A stretch of 50,948 nucleotides of DNA from Oscillospiraceae bacterium (GTDB taxonomy: Bacteria; Bacillota; Clostridia; Oscillospirales; Oscillospiraceae). This document shows, one piece after another, positions 34,014-42,968 of the stretch (the stretch's first letter is position 1; every line of letters begins with the position of its first letter). Below the pieces are notes generated by a model. That model saw only the letters and a program-made list of their open reading frames with translations, had not been told where the DNA came from and did no database searches. The stretch is from NCBI GenBank assembly GCA_017516925.1, contig JAFXAQ010000067.1, positions 1 through 50,948 of the forward strand. The letters are read 5' to 3'. A program made the position numbers and the translations under genes.

Positions 34014-34769
34014 ATGAAAATGGTTTTACTCACTGCGCTGGGTGTGGGCGGCGCCACCGTGTTCGGCTCGCTGCTGGGCTTTGTTTTTAAGAAAATCTCC
34101 CACAAATTCAGCGATATTGTACTTGCCTTTGCCGCAGGTGTTATGCTTTGCGCAGCAGTAACAGGGCTGATACTGCCGTCTCTGGAATACGAAAGCTTCT
34201 CCCCTGTTGTGATGACTGTTAGCGGTGTGTTTGCAGGCGCGCTGTTTTTGAATGTACTGGACAAGCTGGTACCTCATCTGCATCGGCTTGCCGGGATTGA
34301 CCGGGAGCAGCATCCGGACAATGCCAAAAAGCTGAACAAGGTGCTTCTGTTTGTAATGGCCATCGGCATTCACAATCTGCCGGAGGGTATTGCTGCGGGT
34401 GTGGGCTTTGGCAGCGGCAACCATACGCAGGCAATCACCATTGCCGCAGGTATTGCCCTGCAAAACATCCCGGAGGGTATGGTGATTATCGGTCCTATGC
34501 TGGCAGCCGGAATGCCCCCGGGACGCACCTTCGCCTGTGCGCTGGCCACCGGCATTATCGAAGTGTTGGGAACTATTCTGGGATATTACGCAGTGAGCCT
34601 TTCTTCGGCGATTTTGCCCTTTGCCCTTGCCTTTGCCGGAGGCACAATGCTCTATGTAATCAGCGACGAAATGATTCCTGAGACCCATCATGATGATGCC
34701 CGGGGCGTCACCTATTCCCTGCTGGCAGGCTTTTGCCTGATGCTGGCTATGGGTTATTTCCTTGGATAA
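34014..34769 (+). CDS. ZIP family divalent metal transporter (GufA/ZupT-like)
   Basis: 251 aa, about eight membrane segments. Imports Zn2+ or related ions. The two metal-binding helices carry HNLPEGIAAG and QNIPEGMVIIGP, and ISDEMIPETHHDD follows near the C-terminus. A GTG at 34005 could add three codons, but the -10 box ends at 33990, so GGAGG at 33991-33995 is probably upstream of the transcript start; AAGAGG at 34000-34005 with ATG 34014 fits better. Metal specificity cannot be read. No Zur-like operator seen. Confidence 0.92.
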   Translation: MKMVLLTALGVGGATVFGSLLGFVFKKISHKFSDIVLAFAAGVMLCAAVTGLILPSLEYESFSPVVMTVSGVFAGALFLNVLDKLVPHLHRLAGIDREQHPDNAKKLNKVLLFVMAIGIHNLPEGIAAGVGFGSGNHTQAITIAAGIALQNIPEGMVIIGPMLAAGMPPGRTFACALATGIIEVLGTILGYYAVSLSSAILPFALAFAGGTMLYVISDEMIPETHHDDARGVTYSLLAGFCLMLAMGYFLG

Positions 34770-34770
34770 T

Positions 34771-34807
34771 AAAATCGCCCAGCGGCATATTGCCACTGGG
34801 CGATTTT
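34771..34807. terminator. bidirectional terminator between ZIP and lysozyme genes
   Basis: 17-bp stem with one mismatch (34771-34787 with 34791-34807), 3-nt loop, A-run left and T-run right. It serves both converging genes and abuts the stop codon of the minus-strand gene. Confidence 0.9.
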
Positions 34808-36640
34808 TCACTTGGTATAGGCAAGGCTTATCCAGCCCTTAGCAGTTTTACCCCATTGGGCGCTGCCCACCTGTTGGGTTTCCAGAATTTCCACTTTTTC
34901 GTTTTTGCTGAGATAGCCCACCACTTTGTATGTGGTACCCGGACCGCTGCGTATCCGCAGACTGTCCGCTGTTACGGTTTTTACCACCGGTTGTGCATCT
35001 TGGATGTCCAACGTTACATAGTACAGGCTGATCCAACCCTTGTCTATTCTGCCCCAGACAGCGCTGCCCACAGTTTTCTGCTCCAGAATGGTTACCTTTG
35101 CGCCATTGTTCAGATATCCCGCAATGTCATAGGAGGTACCGGGTCCCTTGCGGATTCGCAGCTGCTTATCCACCTTGACTGTACCGGTGACGGTGGCTTG
35201 CGTCTGGGTGTCCATAACCACATAGGAAAGGCAAATCCAGCCTTTGTCTATCTTGCCCCAGTTGAGGCTGCCACCCTTGGCAGTTTCCGTAACGGAAACC
35301 CGGGCGCCGTTATTCAAATACCCTACAATTTCGTGGCTGGTACCCGGACCGCTGCGTATCCACAGCTGTCCGCTGACCTTTACGGTACCGGTTTGCACAG
35401 GCTTGGTGGCCGGGGCTTCCGGTTCCTCTTCATTCAGAACCACGTAGTTCATACTGATCCAGCCTTTATCTATCTTGCCCCAGTTTTTCTGGGTCTGCAA
35501 AATCGACACCTTGTCGCCATCATTCAGGTAACCGGCAACATCGTAGGAGGTACCGGGTCCGGTACGAATGCGAAGCTGTCCGCCACCGTCCACCCTGACT
35601 GTGCCGGTTTGGGGATTTGCTTCCGGTTGCGTCGCAGCGTCATAGGTTGTGTATTGCAGGCAAACCCAGCCCAAGTTGCATTTTCCCCAAGTGAAGCTGC
35701 CGCCCTTGGCGGTTTCCGTAATCACAAGGACTGTGCCTGTATTGATTTTCTGGATGGATTGGTAGTTTGTACCGGGACCTTTTCGGACATTGAGCCCGTC
35801 GGTGGTAACGGTAACTGTAACGCCCTGCTGCGGCAATTCTTCCTCTTGCACCTGGTCCGGCGACACCCAGCGGGCATAGAGTCTTGCACTTTTGGTAGCG
35901 CTGTCCAGTTTTTCCACCCTGGTACCGCCGGATTTTGCGGTATACCAGCCCTTGAAGGTATAGCCGGCATAAGTAGGTGTCGGCAGAATTTCCGCAGTTA
36001 AGGACGCATCATAGCCCTGCACATTGGGGCTTACCTTGCCGCCGCAGGCATCGTAAAGGGTATAGCAGAAATTCTCCGGCGGTGTCTGAGAATATTCGCC
36101 GTTCAGGTAAATGTTCGCCTCACTTAAACGGCGGCGCAACAAAAAGGTCTTGATTTGTCCACCGGCATTGCACCACAGGGTAAATGCGTGAATGAGCTGA
36201 TTTCCGGTGGCGCCGCTGATAACCGCATTATAAAGGGTTCCGGTTTCGGAATACATCCAGCCTGTACCGCAATTGTAAGAAAACAGCATCAATGCGTCAA
36301 ACTGGTTTTGGGTAAGGGTTAAATTATTTTTTGCCGCAAACTGATTGATTGCACTGGCAAAACGATTGATAAAGCTGCGCAGAAGCGCCTCCGCTTCCTC
36401 CTCCGGAATTCCGTTTTTCTGGTATTCCTCCAGCTTTTCATCCGGGCATTTGGTGCCGTAGCCCACTGTCCACTGGGCATAATCCCAGTATGGCTTGCGG
36501 CTGAAGCCCTCTTCCTTTTTTAATAAATTCAGTCCTTCCTGGCTGATGGTCAGCGCATTGTCACCGCGAACCCCAAAAGGCATTAACCCAAACACAATGA
36601 CAATCGCCAGAATAAGACCGGTTATTCGTTTATGTAACAT
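34808..36640 (-). CDS. secreted GH24 lysozyme with InlB-type repeat and five SH3b domains
   Basis: 610 aa. Signal peptide (1-26, ending VRG-D). GH24 phage-type lysozyme domain about 30-180 with the E-D-T triad E44, D53, T58 (YWDYAQWTVGYGT) and the NQFDALMLFSYNCGTG helix. A Listeria-Bacteroides (InlB B-type) repeat follows at 200-258 (GYTFKGWYTAKSGGT). Then five SH3b repeats each with a RIRSGPGTSY-like core: about 272-332, 344-402, 417-476, 484-543, 552-609. SH3b domains usually bind wall peptides. ATG at 36640 has AAAGGAG 5 nt upstream. No holin or phage genes nearby, so it is probably a host autolysin or inter-bacterial lysin. Confidence 0.9.
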   Translation of the reverse strand: MLHKRITGLILAIVIVFGLMPFGVRGDNALTISQEGLNLLKKEEGFSRKPYWDYAQWTVGYGTKCPDEKLEEYQKNGIPEEEAEALLRSFINRFASAINQFAAKNNLTLTQNQFDALMLFSYNCGTGWMYSETGTLYNAVISGATGNQLIHAFTLWCNAGGQIKTFLLRRRLSEANIYLNGEYSQTPPENFCYTLYDACGGKVSPNVQGYDASLTAEILPTPTYAGYTFKGWYTAKSGGTRVEKLDSATKSARLYARWVSPDQVQEEELPQQGVTVTVTTDGLNVRKGPGTNYQSIQKINTGTVLVITETAKGGSFTWGKCNLGWVCLQYTTYDAATQPEANPQTGTVRVDGGGQLRIRTGPGTSYDVAGYLNDGDKVSILQTQKNWGKIDKGWISMNYVVLNEEEPEAPATKPVQTGTVKVSGQLWIRSGPGTSHEIVGYLNNGARVSVTETAKGGSLNWGKIDKGWICLSYVVMDTQTQATVTGTVKVDKQLRIRKGPGTSYDIAGYLNNGAKVTILEQKTVGSAVWGRIDKGWISLYYVTLDIQDAQPVVKTVTADSLRIRSGPGTTYKVVGYLSKNEKVEILETQQVGSAQWGKTAKGWISLAYTK

Positions 36641-36667
36641 ATGCGCTCCTTTCTCTTTGCTGTTGTC

Positions 36668-36696
36668 ATTATAGCAGAGAACAAGTGCCAAAGCAA
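36668..36696 (-). promoter_or_regulatory. SigA promoter of the lysozyme gene
   Basis: Minus strand: -35 TTGCTT (36691-36696), 17-nt spacer, -10 TATAAT (36668-36673). Confidence 0.75.
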
Positions 36697-36742
36697 CTGA
36701 CAATTACCGGAAGCGCTGCATAATCTTCTCAGCGTCCTTCCC

Positions 36743-36771
36743 TTGCATTTTAGTACTACCTGTGATAGAAT
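36743..36771 (+). promoter_or_regulatory. SigA promoter of mnmA
   Basis: -35 TTGCAT (36743-36748), 17-nt spacer, -10 TAGAAT (36766-36771); start near 36778. Confidence 0.8.
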
Positions 36772-36799
36772 CAGGAAAACGCAAGAAAGGAGAACGGTT

Positions 36800-37831
36800 A
36801 TGGCAAAGGTTATGCTGGCAATGAGTGGCGGCGTAGACAGCTCCGTGGCTGCGCAGCTTATGCAGCAGGCAGGCTTTGACTGCATCGGCGCTACCATGGT
36901 TTTGTGCAGTGATGCCGGGGTGCTGGATGCAAAAGCTGTGGCTGACCGATTGCACATTCCCTTTTACAGCTTTGACCACACCGAGGATTTTAATCGGTTG
37001 GTCATTGAAGATTTTATAGGCTGCTATGAACAGGGCGGCACACCAAATCCCTGTGTTACCTGCAACAAGAAAATTAAATTTGACGTACTTTTGCAGCGAG
37101 CCCTGCAGATGGGCTGTGACTGCCTCGCCACAGGACATTACGCAAGAATTCTCCGGGAAAACAACCGTTTTCTCCTGTATAAAGCAAAGGACCCCGGAAA
37201 GGACCAAAGCTATTTTCTCGCCTGTTTAAATCAGCATCAGCTTTCCCACACGCTGTTTCCGCTGGGTGAGCTGACCAAAGAACAGGTGCGGCAAATTGCC
37301 GAAGCGCAAAGCTTTGTCACAGCCAAGAAAAAGGATTCTCAGGATATTTGTTTTATCCCTGACGGAGATTATAAAGCCTTTATGGAGCGCTATACCGGCA
37401 GGACCTATCCCGGAGGTGACTACCTGAACCAATCCGGTCAGGTGGTGGGACATCACCAGGGTGCTGTGGGCTACACCATCGGTCAGCGGAAGGGCTTGGG
37501 AATCGCTTTGGGCGAACCGGCTTATGTCGTTGATAAGAATATGGCACAAAACACGGTAACGTTAGGCAAAAACGAAGATTTGTTCCGGACAACGCTGCTT
37601 GCGGACAACTGGAATTTCATTCCCTTTGATACGCTGGAAAAACCCTTGCAGGTAAAAGCCCGGGTGCGGTATCGCCATACAGAACAGCCTGCCACCGTTT
37701 ATCCTATGGAAAACGGTCTGGCAAAGGTGGTATTTGCAGAGCCTCAGCGGGCCATTACCACCGGGCAGGCGGTTGTCTTGTATGACGGGGATATGGTCAT
37801 CGGCAGCGGAACTATTCAGAAAGTATTATAA
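36800..37831 (+). CDS. mnmA: tRNA-specific 2-thiouridylase MnmA
   Basis: 343 aa. Makes s2U34 in tRNA Lys, Glu and Gln. PP-loop SGGVDSS at 9-15; catalytic Cys88 in CNKKIKF and partner Cys184 in SQDICFIP; ATGHYARI and YTIGQRKGLGIA conserved. ATG at 36800 with AAAGGAG upstream; the frame is open earlier, but the promoter -10 lies inside that stretch. Slightly shorter than the ~365-aa norm through a compact N-terminal loop. Confidence 0.96.
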   Translation: MAKVMLAMSGGVDSSVAAQLMQQAGFDCIGATMVLCSDAGVLDAKAVADRLHIPFYSFDHTEDFNRLVIEDFIGCYEQGGTPNPCVTCNKKIKFDVLLQRALQMGCDCLATGHYARILRENNRFLLYKAKDPGKDQSYFLACLNQHQLSHTLFPLGELTKEQVRQIAEAQSFVTAKKKDSQDICFIPDGDYKAFMERYTGRTYPGGDYLNQSGQVVGHHQGAVGYTIGQRKGLGIALGEPAYVVDKNMAQNTVTLGKNEDLFRTTLLADNWNFIPFDTLEKPLQVKARVRYRHTEQPATVYPMENGLAKVVFAEPQRAITTGQAVVLYDGDMVIGSGTIQKVL

Positions 37832-37843
37832 ACAAGCCCAAAA

Positions 37844-37900
37844 ACAAGCAAGCCGGACCCGTCGGCGTACAGCTGGTACGTCAGGGTCCGGTTTGCTTGT
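37844..37900. terminator. long hairpin terminator between converging mnmA and rluD-like genes
   Basis: 17-bp outer stem (37844-37860 with 37884-37900, one G-T), small internal loop, 6-bp inner stem. On the minus strand it is followed by TTTTTG, so it best serves the pseudouridine synthase; it could also end mnmA, though with a poor T-run. Confidence 0.8.
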
Positions 37901-37910
37901 CTTTGGGGGT

Positions 37911-38876
37911 TTATTGACACGCTGAGGGAAAGTATTCTTTTACAAAATCCACTTCCTTGACCTGGAAGGTTTTTCCGTTTAAGTGGCTTAAGCTTCCGGC
38001 TTCGGTGGTAAAACAGAAGGTCAGCTTATAAGAATAAAGCGCCTGATAATTCCGGTCAAAGCGCTTGTCCAGCTTGCCGTATTTGCCGTCACCCAACAAA
38101 GGGTGTCCGGCATGGGCAAACTGGGCACGAATTTGGTGGGTCCTTCCGGTGATCAGTTCACATTCTACCAAGGACAAGCCCTTTTGACTGGCCAGGGTGA
38201 TATAATTGGTCTGGCAGGTTTTAGCGCCGGGCTTGGGTGTGTCGGACACGAAAACACGGTTTTTCTTGGCATCCTTGAAAAGGTAGCCCTTCAAAGAGCC
38301 TTTCGGTGGCTTGGGGGTTCCCTCCACAATTGCCAAGTACCGCTTATCCAGTTCCCTGTCCTTGATTTTTTGGTTCATTACCCGCAGCGCCTCTGCGGTT
38401 TTTGCGGCAATGACAATACCGCCGGTGTTTCGGTCTATCCGATTACACAGCGCCGGAGTGAAGGCGTTCTCCCCTCTCGGACTCCACTCCCGCTTTTGAT
38501 AGAGGTAAGCCTGAATATGGTCAATGAGGGTTCTGCCGTACTCTGCACCGTCGTGGGGGTGCACTGCCAGACCGGGGCGCTTATCCACCAGCAAAATCTG
38601 GTCATCCTCATAGACAATATTCAGCTTTGGCGTTGCCACAGTCAGGTACGCATTGTCTTCCCTCGGCTTATCAAAGAACTCGTCATTGATATAAAGCTGC
38701 AGCACATCTCCGGCTTGCAGCCGGGTGTCCCGTTCAATCCGGGTACCATTGCACTTTATCCGCTTGATGCGGATATATTTTTGCGCCAGAGATGCCGGAA
38801 GAAGCGGTACTGCCTTTGCCAGAAACCTGTCCAGCCGCTGACCGGCATCGTTGGCACCTATCGTAAATTCCTTCAT
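37911..38876 (-). CDS. RluA-family pseudouridine synthase (RluC/RluD type)
   Basis: 321 aa. N-terminal S4 RNA-binding domain (QRLDRFLAKAVPLLPASLAQKYI) and the RluA catalytic domain with NRIDRNTGG at 145-153 (catalytic Asp148), and the downstream ITGRTHQIRAQFAHAGHPLLGD block. Modifies 23S rRNA or tRNA uridines; which site is not readable. ATG at 38876 overlaps hprK as ATGA. Confidence 0.93.
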   Translation of the reverse strand: MKEFTIGANDAGQRLDRFLAKAVPLLPASLAQKYIRIKRIKCNGTRIERDTRLQAGDVLQLYINDEFFDKPREDNAYLTVATPKLNIVYEDDQILLVDKRPGLAVHPHDGAEYGRTLIDHIQAYLYQKREWSPRGENAFTPALCNRIDRNTGGIVIAAKTAEALRVMNQKIKDRELDKRYLAIVEGTPKPPKGSLKGYLFKDAKKNRVFVSDTPKPGAKTCQTNYITLASQKGLSLVECELITGRTHQIRAQFAHAGHPLLGDGKYGKLDKRFDRNYQALYSYKLTFCFTTEAGSLSHLNGKTFQVKEVDFVKEYFPSACQ

Positions 38877-39817
38877 AGCTGCTCCTGATTGGCGGAGAAC
38901 TGCCGGTCCATCTGCTGGGTGAACTCCAGCGCCGGGTTATAGCCCATTTTCCGCTGGCGGTTATTCATAGCCGCTACTTCCAAAATCACCGCCAGGTTAC
39001 GTCCCGGGGTGATGGGAATGGTGTTCATAGGAATCTGGACACCCAGAATATCCATATACTGATCCTCCAGCCCCAGCCGGTCATAGACCTTTTGCTTGTC
39101 CCAATGAACAATATTTACCACCAGATTCACTTCATTTTCCGCCTTCACAGCGCCCATACCGAACAGCTTCGCCACATTGATAATGCCAATACCACGCAGT
39201 TCCACATAGTTGCGAATCAGCTCCGGGGCGGTACCGACCAGCAGCTTATCAGAAACCTTTCGAATTTCCACTGCGTCATCTGCAATTAACCGGTGTCCAC
39301 GCTTTAAAAGCTCAATGGCTGCCTCGCTTTTGCCAATTCCGCTGTCGCCAATGAGCAAAAGACCTTCACCGTAGACCTCCATCAAAACACCGTGCCGGGT
39401 AATACAGGGGGCAAGGACAGATTTGAGGTAGGCAATAATATCGGAAACGATGGTGCTGGTGGCTTGCTTGCTGCGCAGCACGGTAACATTATGCTTTTTT
39501 GCCATTTCCAAGCACTGGGGGTCCGGAACAATATCCCGGGCAACCAACAGCGCCGGAGATTTGAAGGAAAACAGACGGTCAAAGGTCATGGCACGTTCTG
39601 CCTCGGTCAGCTTTTGCAGGTAGCTGGTCTCCACATTGCCCATCACCTGCAGACGCATAGGCTCAAAGTGGTCATAGTAACCCGCCAGCTGCAGACCGGG
39701 TCTTGCCACATCCACTACCGTCAGGCAGATATTTTCATAATCCGTAGCCGCAAAGGCTACCTCCAGATTAAATTCCTTTACCAAGGTTGTCAGCAAAACG
39801 CTGTGAATATCATACAT
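38873..39817 (-). CDS. hprK: HPr kinase/phosphorylase
   Basis: 314 aa. Bifunctional enzyme phosphorylating HPr on Ser46, the central signal of carbon catabolite repression in Firmicutes. Walker A GDSGIGKS at 157-164, ADDAVEIRK, and the HPrK signature ELRGIGIINVAKLFG. I take ATG 39817, 8 nt after AAAGGG; a GTG three codons earlier touches the ribosome site. Own promoter, coupled to the rluD-like gene. Confidence 0.96.
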   Translation of the reverse strand: MYDIHSVLLTTLVKEFNLEVAFAATDYENICLTVVDVARPGLQLAGYYDHFEPMRLQVMGNVETSYLQKLTEAERAMTFDRLFSFKSPALLVARDIVPDPQCLEMAKKHNVTVLRSKQATSTIVSDIIAYLKSVLAPCITRHGVLMEVYGEGLLLIGDSGIGKSEAAIELLKRGHRLIADDAVEIRKVSDKLLVGTAPELIRNYVELRGIGIINVAKLFGMGAVKAENEVNLVVNIVHWDKQKVYDRLGLEDQYMDILGVQIPMNTIPITPGRNLAVILEVAAMNNRQRKMGYNPALEFTQQMDRQFSANQEQL

Positions 39818-39847
39818 ATCCGTCACCCTTTACCTGATATTGAAACC

Positions 39848-39876
39848 ATTATACCGATTAGAAACAGGAATAGCAA
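39848..39876 (-). promoter_or_regulatory. SigA promoter of hprK
   Basis: Minus strand: -35 TTGCTA (39871-39876), 17-nt spacer, -10 TATAAT (39848-39853). Confidence 0.83.
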
Positions 39877-39915
39877 GAATATTTTGAAAAAACTAAAATT
39901 TTTCCAAAAAAACAC

Positions 39916-39944
39916 TTGCTTTTTTTGCAAATGTCTGCTATCAT
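39916..39944 (+). promoter_or_regulatory. SigA promoter of rpmB
   Basis: -35 TTGCTT (39916-39921), 17-nt spacer, -10 TATCAT (39939-39944); about 54-nt leader. Confidence 0.72.
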
Positions 39945-40004
39945 ATCTAAGCGCCTGTTTTGGGCGTAGTTTTGAGTATGCATTTCGGATAGGAGGTGCA
40001 GTGT

Positions 40005-40193
40005 ATGGCGAAGTGTGATTATTGTGGCAAGGGCGTTACCTTCGGTATTAAGGTTTCCCACTCCCACAGACGTTCCAACAGAACCTGGAAGCCCAATGTG
40101 AAGCGGGTTAAGGCCATCGTTAACGGTACTCCGTGCCATGTGTACGCTTGTACCAGATGCCTCCGTTCTAACAAGGTTGAGCGAGCTGTCTGA
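40005..40193 (+). CDS. rpmB: 50S ribosomal protein L28
   Basis: 62 aa. MAKCDYCGKGVTFGIKVSHSH start, and paired CxxC motifs (C4/C7 and C49/C52): the zinc-ribbon (C+) paralogue rather than the zinc-free form. ATG at 40005, 8 nt after AGGAGG. Monocistronic, with its own promoter and terminator. Confidence 0.97.
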   Translation: MAKCDYCGKGVTFGIKVSHSHRRSNRTWKPNVKRVKAIVNGTPCHVYACTRCLRSNKVERAV

Positions 40194-40211
40194 TTTACCC
40201 GGCAACCAATA

Positions 40212-40240
40212 ACGGTACTGCTTTGGCAGTGCCGTTTTTT
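40212..40240 (+). terminator. intrinsic terminator after rpmB
   Basis: 10-bp stem (40212-40221 with 40226-40235), TTTG loop, T6 run. Confidence 0.92.
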
Positions 40241-40256
40241 GTTTTATCAGAACAGG

Positions 40257-40294
40257 TAAAAACCCGAAGGAAGCGCATTGCTTCCTTCGGGTTT
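40257..40294 (-). terminator. terminator of the der-plsY-sulfatase operon
   Basis: 15-bp stem (40260-40274 with 40280-40294), 5-nt loop, T-run on the minus strand. Confidence 0.9.
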
Positions 40295-40297
40295 CAT

Positions 40298-42328
40298 TTA
40301 GCCGAATAACAGGCGGAAATAGTCCGTTTTCAGAACACCGGAGCTATAGGTCATTTTGTTTTTCACAATGGCCTTGATAGATGCCACATATCCTTCCGGA
40401 ATCACCGTATCCTCGGTAGCCGGCACGAACTTGCCCTTGGTGGCATAGTAAGTGCCAAGCTCAGTCTTCCATTCGTAGTTGGCATTCCACACCAGAGGCA
40501 TTGCGTCTGAGAACACATCTCTGCCCACCATCAGGCGGGAGTCGTATTCCAAGCCGAACAGGTTGGACAGCGTCGGCAGGATGTCACAGCCGAAGGTGGG
40601 AGTATCCACCACGATGGGCTCCATATCCTCCAGGCACCCGCTCCAGATAATCAGCCGGGAATGGTCACGCTGGAAGTAGTTGGTCACTTCGTAGCCGTAA
40701 AGCTCAGAAAGGTACGGCATATCTCCCAGTTTGGCATCGTTATCGAGACCATAGGGGAAGTGGTCCGTAGAAATGCAAATGACGGTATCATCGGCAATTC
40801 CCTTGGCCTCCAGCTCCGCAACCAGATAGGTCATGGCATCCTCAAAGTCCAGATTGGCAGCCAGGTATCCCTTGACGGTATCGGAATAGGGCAGGTGCGC
40901 TACCCGGTCCCAATGGCGCTTGGTCATAGAGTTGCCGGATTTCGTGTAGTTACTGTGACCGCTGACGGTCATATAATACACATTGAAGTGTTCCTTATCA
41001 ATATAGGTGGGTAAGGTACCGGAGAACATCTCGTAGTCACTTTGCGGCCACGCCTTCTTCACGTATGCCTCCATACCGTTTCCATAGCCCATAAAGCCAT
41101 CGGAGTAGCCCAGATTTACGTGGGTTTTGTTTCGGCTGTAGTAGGTGTAGGAGTTGTTGTGGAAGGCTTTTCCGTAATAACCCAGACGGTTCAGCTGACT
41201 GCCCATAGTGAAGTAGTTCAGGTTATCTGCTGTGTTTTTAAAGGATTTACCGCCGGAGGTAGGTAGCATACCGAAAATGTTCTGGTATTCACCACCGGTG
41301 GTACCGGCGCTGGCAGGCTGGTAATAATCGGTAAACTGAATACCCTGATTGGCAAGGCGATACAGCGTCGGCGTCAGTTCCGGGTCAATGACCTCCGCAG
41401 AGAATGCCTCGGCAGAAATCATAATCAGGTTCTTGCCCTTAAACAGCCCGGTAAACTCGTTTTGCTTGGAGGGGGTCAGGCTGCTGACATAGTCGTTCAG
41501 CTTTTTCTGCTCGGAGCTGGCCTTTTTATTCAGCGCATCAAAGTCCAGGTCCAGCATATTGTAGCCATATTCAATCACCGGCTCAGTGGTCTCCTCCGTG
41601 GGTTCTGTTCCCTCGGTTTCCTCGGGTTCAGTACTCTCCGGGACCACAGGTACATCAGGGTTATCGAAGCTGTAGTCCTCGCCAAAGATATGGCTTTGCA
41701 CATCCAGGCGCAGACCGGAAATCAGACCAAACTCCGATACCGCCGTCTGGAAATTGTACTGCTCGTGGTAAGCAAGGTTCAAAGCCGGATGCATCAGTAC
41801 AAACAGCACCGCAAAAATATAAATGGCCAGAGAGTAAATAACCGTCAAAATCCGTGTCCGCTTTGTAGACGGCAACGGAACCAAGCCGCCTCTTTGGAAT
41901 ACGAAGAAGATCGCAGCAGGCACTGCCATCAGCAGAATGATAAACAGACCGCCCTTCAGGAAAATCAGCGCCAGCAGCTCTTTAAAGTAGCTGGTCAGGG
42001 CATCTCCGGCGCCGCCGGACATAGTGTTAATATCATAAAACTGCTTAAACTGCTTGTAAATCAAAAACTGCACAATATAAGCAAGGCTTGTTCCTACCAC
42101 CAGAACCCCCGCCACAATGCGGTTTATTTTTGTGTTTTTGGAGATGGTAGAAAACAGATATCCCAAGGAGCCGTAGGCAATACTGAACAGTGTTGTATAT
42201 ACAAGACCGATAGAAAACAGGTTACCAACCGTGGTAATCCGGAACAAAATTTCCAAATACAGCACCGACAGGCTGAAATAGATATTAAATGCCAAATTAT
42301 CGGTTCGAATTCTCTTTCTCTTTTCCAT
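40298..42328 (-). CDS. LTA-synthase-like sulfatase-family membrane protein
   Basis: 676 aa. About five N-terminal membrane spans (20-215), an acidic Glu/Thr/Pro linker (about 245-280), then an extracellular alkaline-phosphatase/sulfatase-fold domain (about 315-640). The probable metal and nucleophile region is LIMISAEAF, with Thr in AGTTGGEYQNIFGMLP; TVSGHSNY and STDHFPYG carry further ligands. The family includes LtaS-type glycerophosphate polymerases and phosphoethanolamine-like transferases; which reaction this one performs is unknown. ATG at 42328 with GGAGAAAG upstream, 16 nt after plsY, whose phospholipid product fits an envelope role. Confidence 0.87.
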   Translation of the reverse strand: MEKRKRIRTDNLAFNIYFSLSVLYLEILFRITTVGNLFSIGLVYTTLFSIAYGSLGYLFSTISKNTKINRIVAGVLVVGTSLAYIVQFLIYKQFKQFYDINTMSGGAGDALTSYFKELLALIFLKGGLFIILLMAVPAAIFFVFQRGGLVPLPSTKRTRILTVIYSLAIYIFAVLFVLMHPALNLAYHEQYNFQTAVSEFGLISGLRLDVQSHIFGEDYSFDNPDVPVVPESTEPEETEGTEPTEETTEPVIEYGYNMLDLDFDALNKKASSEQKKLNDYVSSLTPSKQNEFTGLFKGKNLIMISAEAFSAEVIDPELTPTLYRLANQGIQFTDYYQPASAGTTGGEYQNIFGMLPTSGGKSFKNTADNLNYFTMGSQLNRLGYYGKAFHNNSYTYYSRNKTHVNLGYSDGFMGYGNGMEAYVKKAWPQSDYEMFSGTLPTYIDKEHFNVYYMTVSGHSNYTKSGNSMTKRHWDRVAHLPYSDTVKGYLAANLDFEDAMTYLVAELEAKGIADDTVICISTDHFPYGLDNDAKLGDMPYLSELYGYEVTNYFQRDHSRLIIWSGCLEDMEPIVVDTPTFGCDILPTLSNLFGLEYDSRLMVGRDVFSDAMPLVWNANYEWKTELGTYYATKGKFVPATEDTVIPEGYVASIKAIVKNKMTYSSGVLKTDYFRLLFG

Positions 42329-42344
42329 AACTTTCTCCAGCAGC

Positions 42345-42965
42345 TTACGCTTTGTCCTTCTTGAAAAGGTTTGTTTTTCTTTCCTGTCCGTTGAGTAATC
42401 GAATAACATTGGGTCTGTGCATCCAAATCGCCAATGCCCCTGTGAAGACTCCGCAAAGCATCACCACCGGCCGGTTAAAATGCAAAATCACAAAGCTTAG
42501 CGCAAAAGCAGCCGCCGCCAGCACAGAGCCAAGAGAAACATATTGGGTAGAAAAATAAGCAATGGCAAACACCGCCAAAATAATCACCGCAACACGCCAA
42601 TCTGTCATCAATGCAACAAACAGACCGCTTAAAATGCCCTTTCCACCCTTAAAGCCCAGAAATACCGGACAGACGTGTCCCAAAATGACTGCGGCGCCGC
42701 CAAGGGCAGAACCGGCCTGAAAGCCCAGGGAAGGCTTCAGGAGCAATCCGCCGATCACACAGGCAGCAATGGCCTTTTCCGCATCAACCAAAATCACCGT
42801 CAATGCCCTGCCTGCGCCATAATTGCGAATAAAGTTGGTTAAGCCGGCATTTCCGCTTCCGTGGCTGCGAACATCGTCACCCATCAGATGGGAAACCAGC
42901 ACTGCACCGTTGAGATTGCCCAGCAAATATCCAGCTACTACTGTTATCATTACAAACAGCCACAC
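42345..42965 (-). CDS. plsY: acyl-phosphate:glycerol-3-phosphate acyltransferase PlsY
   Basis: 206 aa. Membrane enzyme for the first acylation of glycerol-3-phosphate. The three conserved loops are visible: HGSGNAGLTNFIRNYG, GHVCPVFLGFKGGKG and, weakly, the third. Start GTG at 42965, 8 nt after AGGAGG. 3 nt after der. The pair der-plsY is common in Firmicutes. Confidence 0.95.
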   Translation of the reverse strand: MWLFVMITVVAGYLLGNLNGAVLVSHLMGDDVRSHGSGNAGLTNFIRNYGAGRALTVILVDAEKAIAACVIGGLLLKPSLGFQAGSALGGAAVILGHVCPVFLGFKGGKGILSGLFVALMTDWRVAVIILAVFAIAYFSTQYVSLGSVLAAAAFALSFVILHFNRPVVMLCGVFTGALAIWMHRPNVIRLLNGQERKTNLFKKDKA

Positions 42966-42968
42966 AGT

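Noticed and set aside
34733-36001. 422-codon plus-strand frame opposite the lysozyme gene
   Set aside because: Repetitive pattern only mirrors the SH3b repeats of the true minus-strand gene.
34808-36640. Prophage remnant
   Set aside because: The GH24 domain is phage-like, but flanking genes are all chromosomal housekeeping genes and there is no holin, integrase, portal or tail gene.
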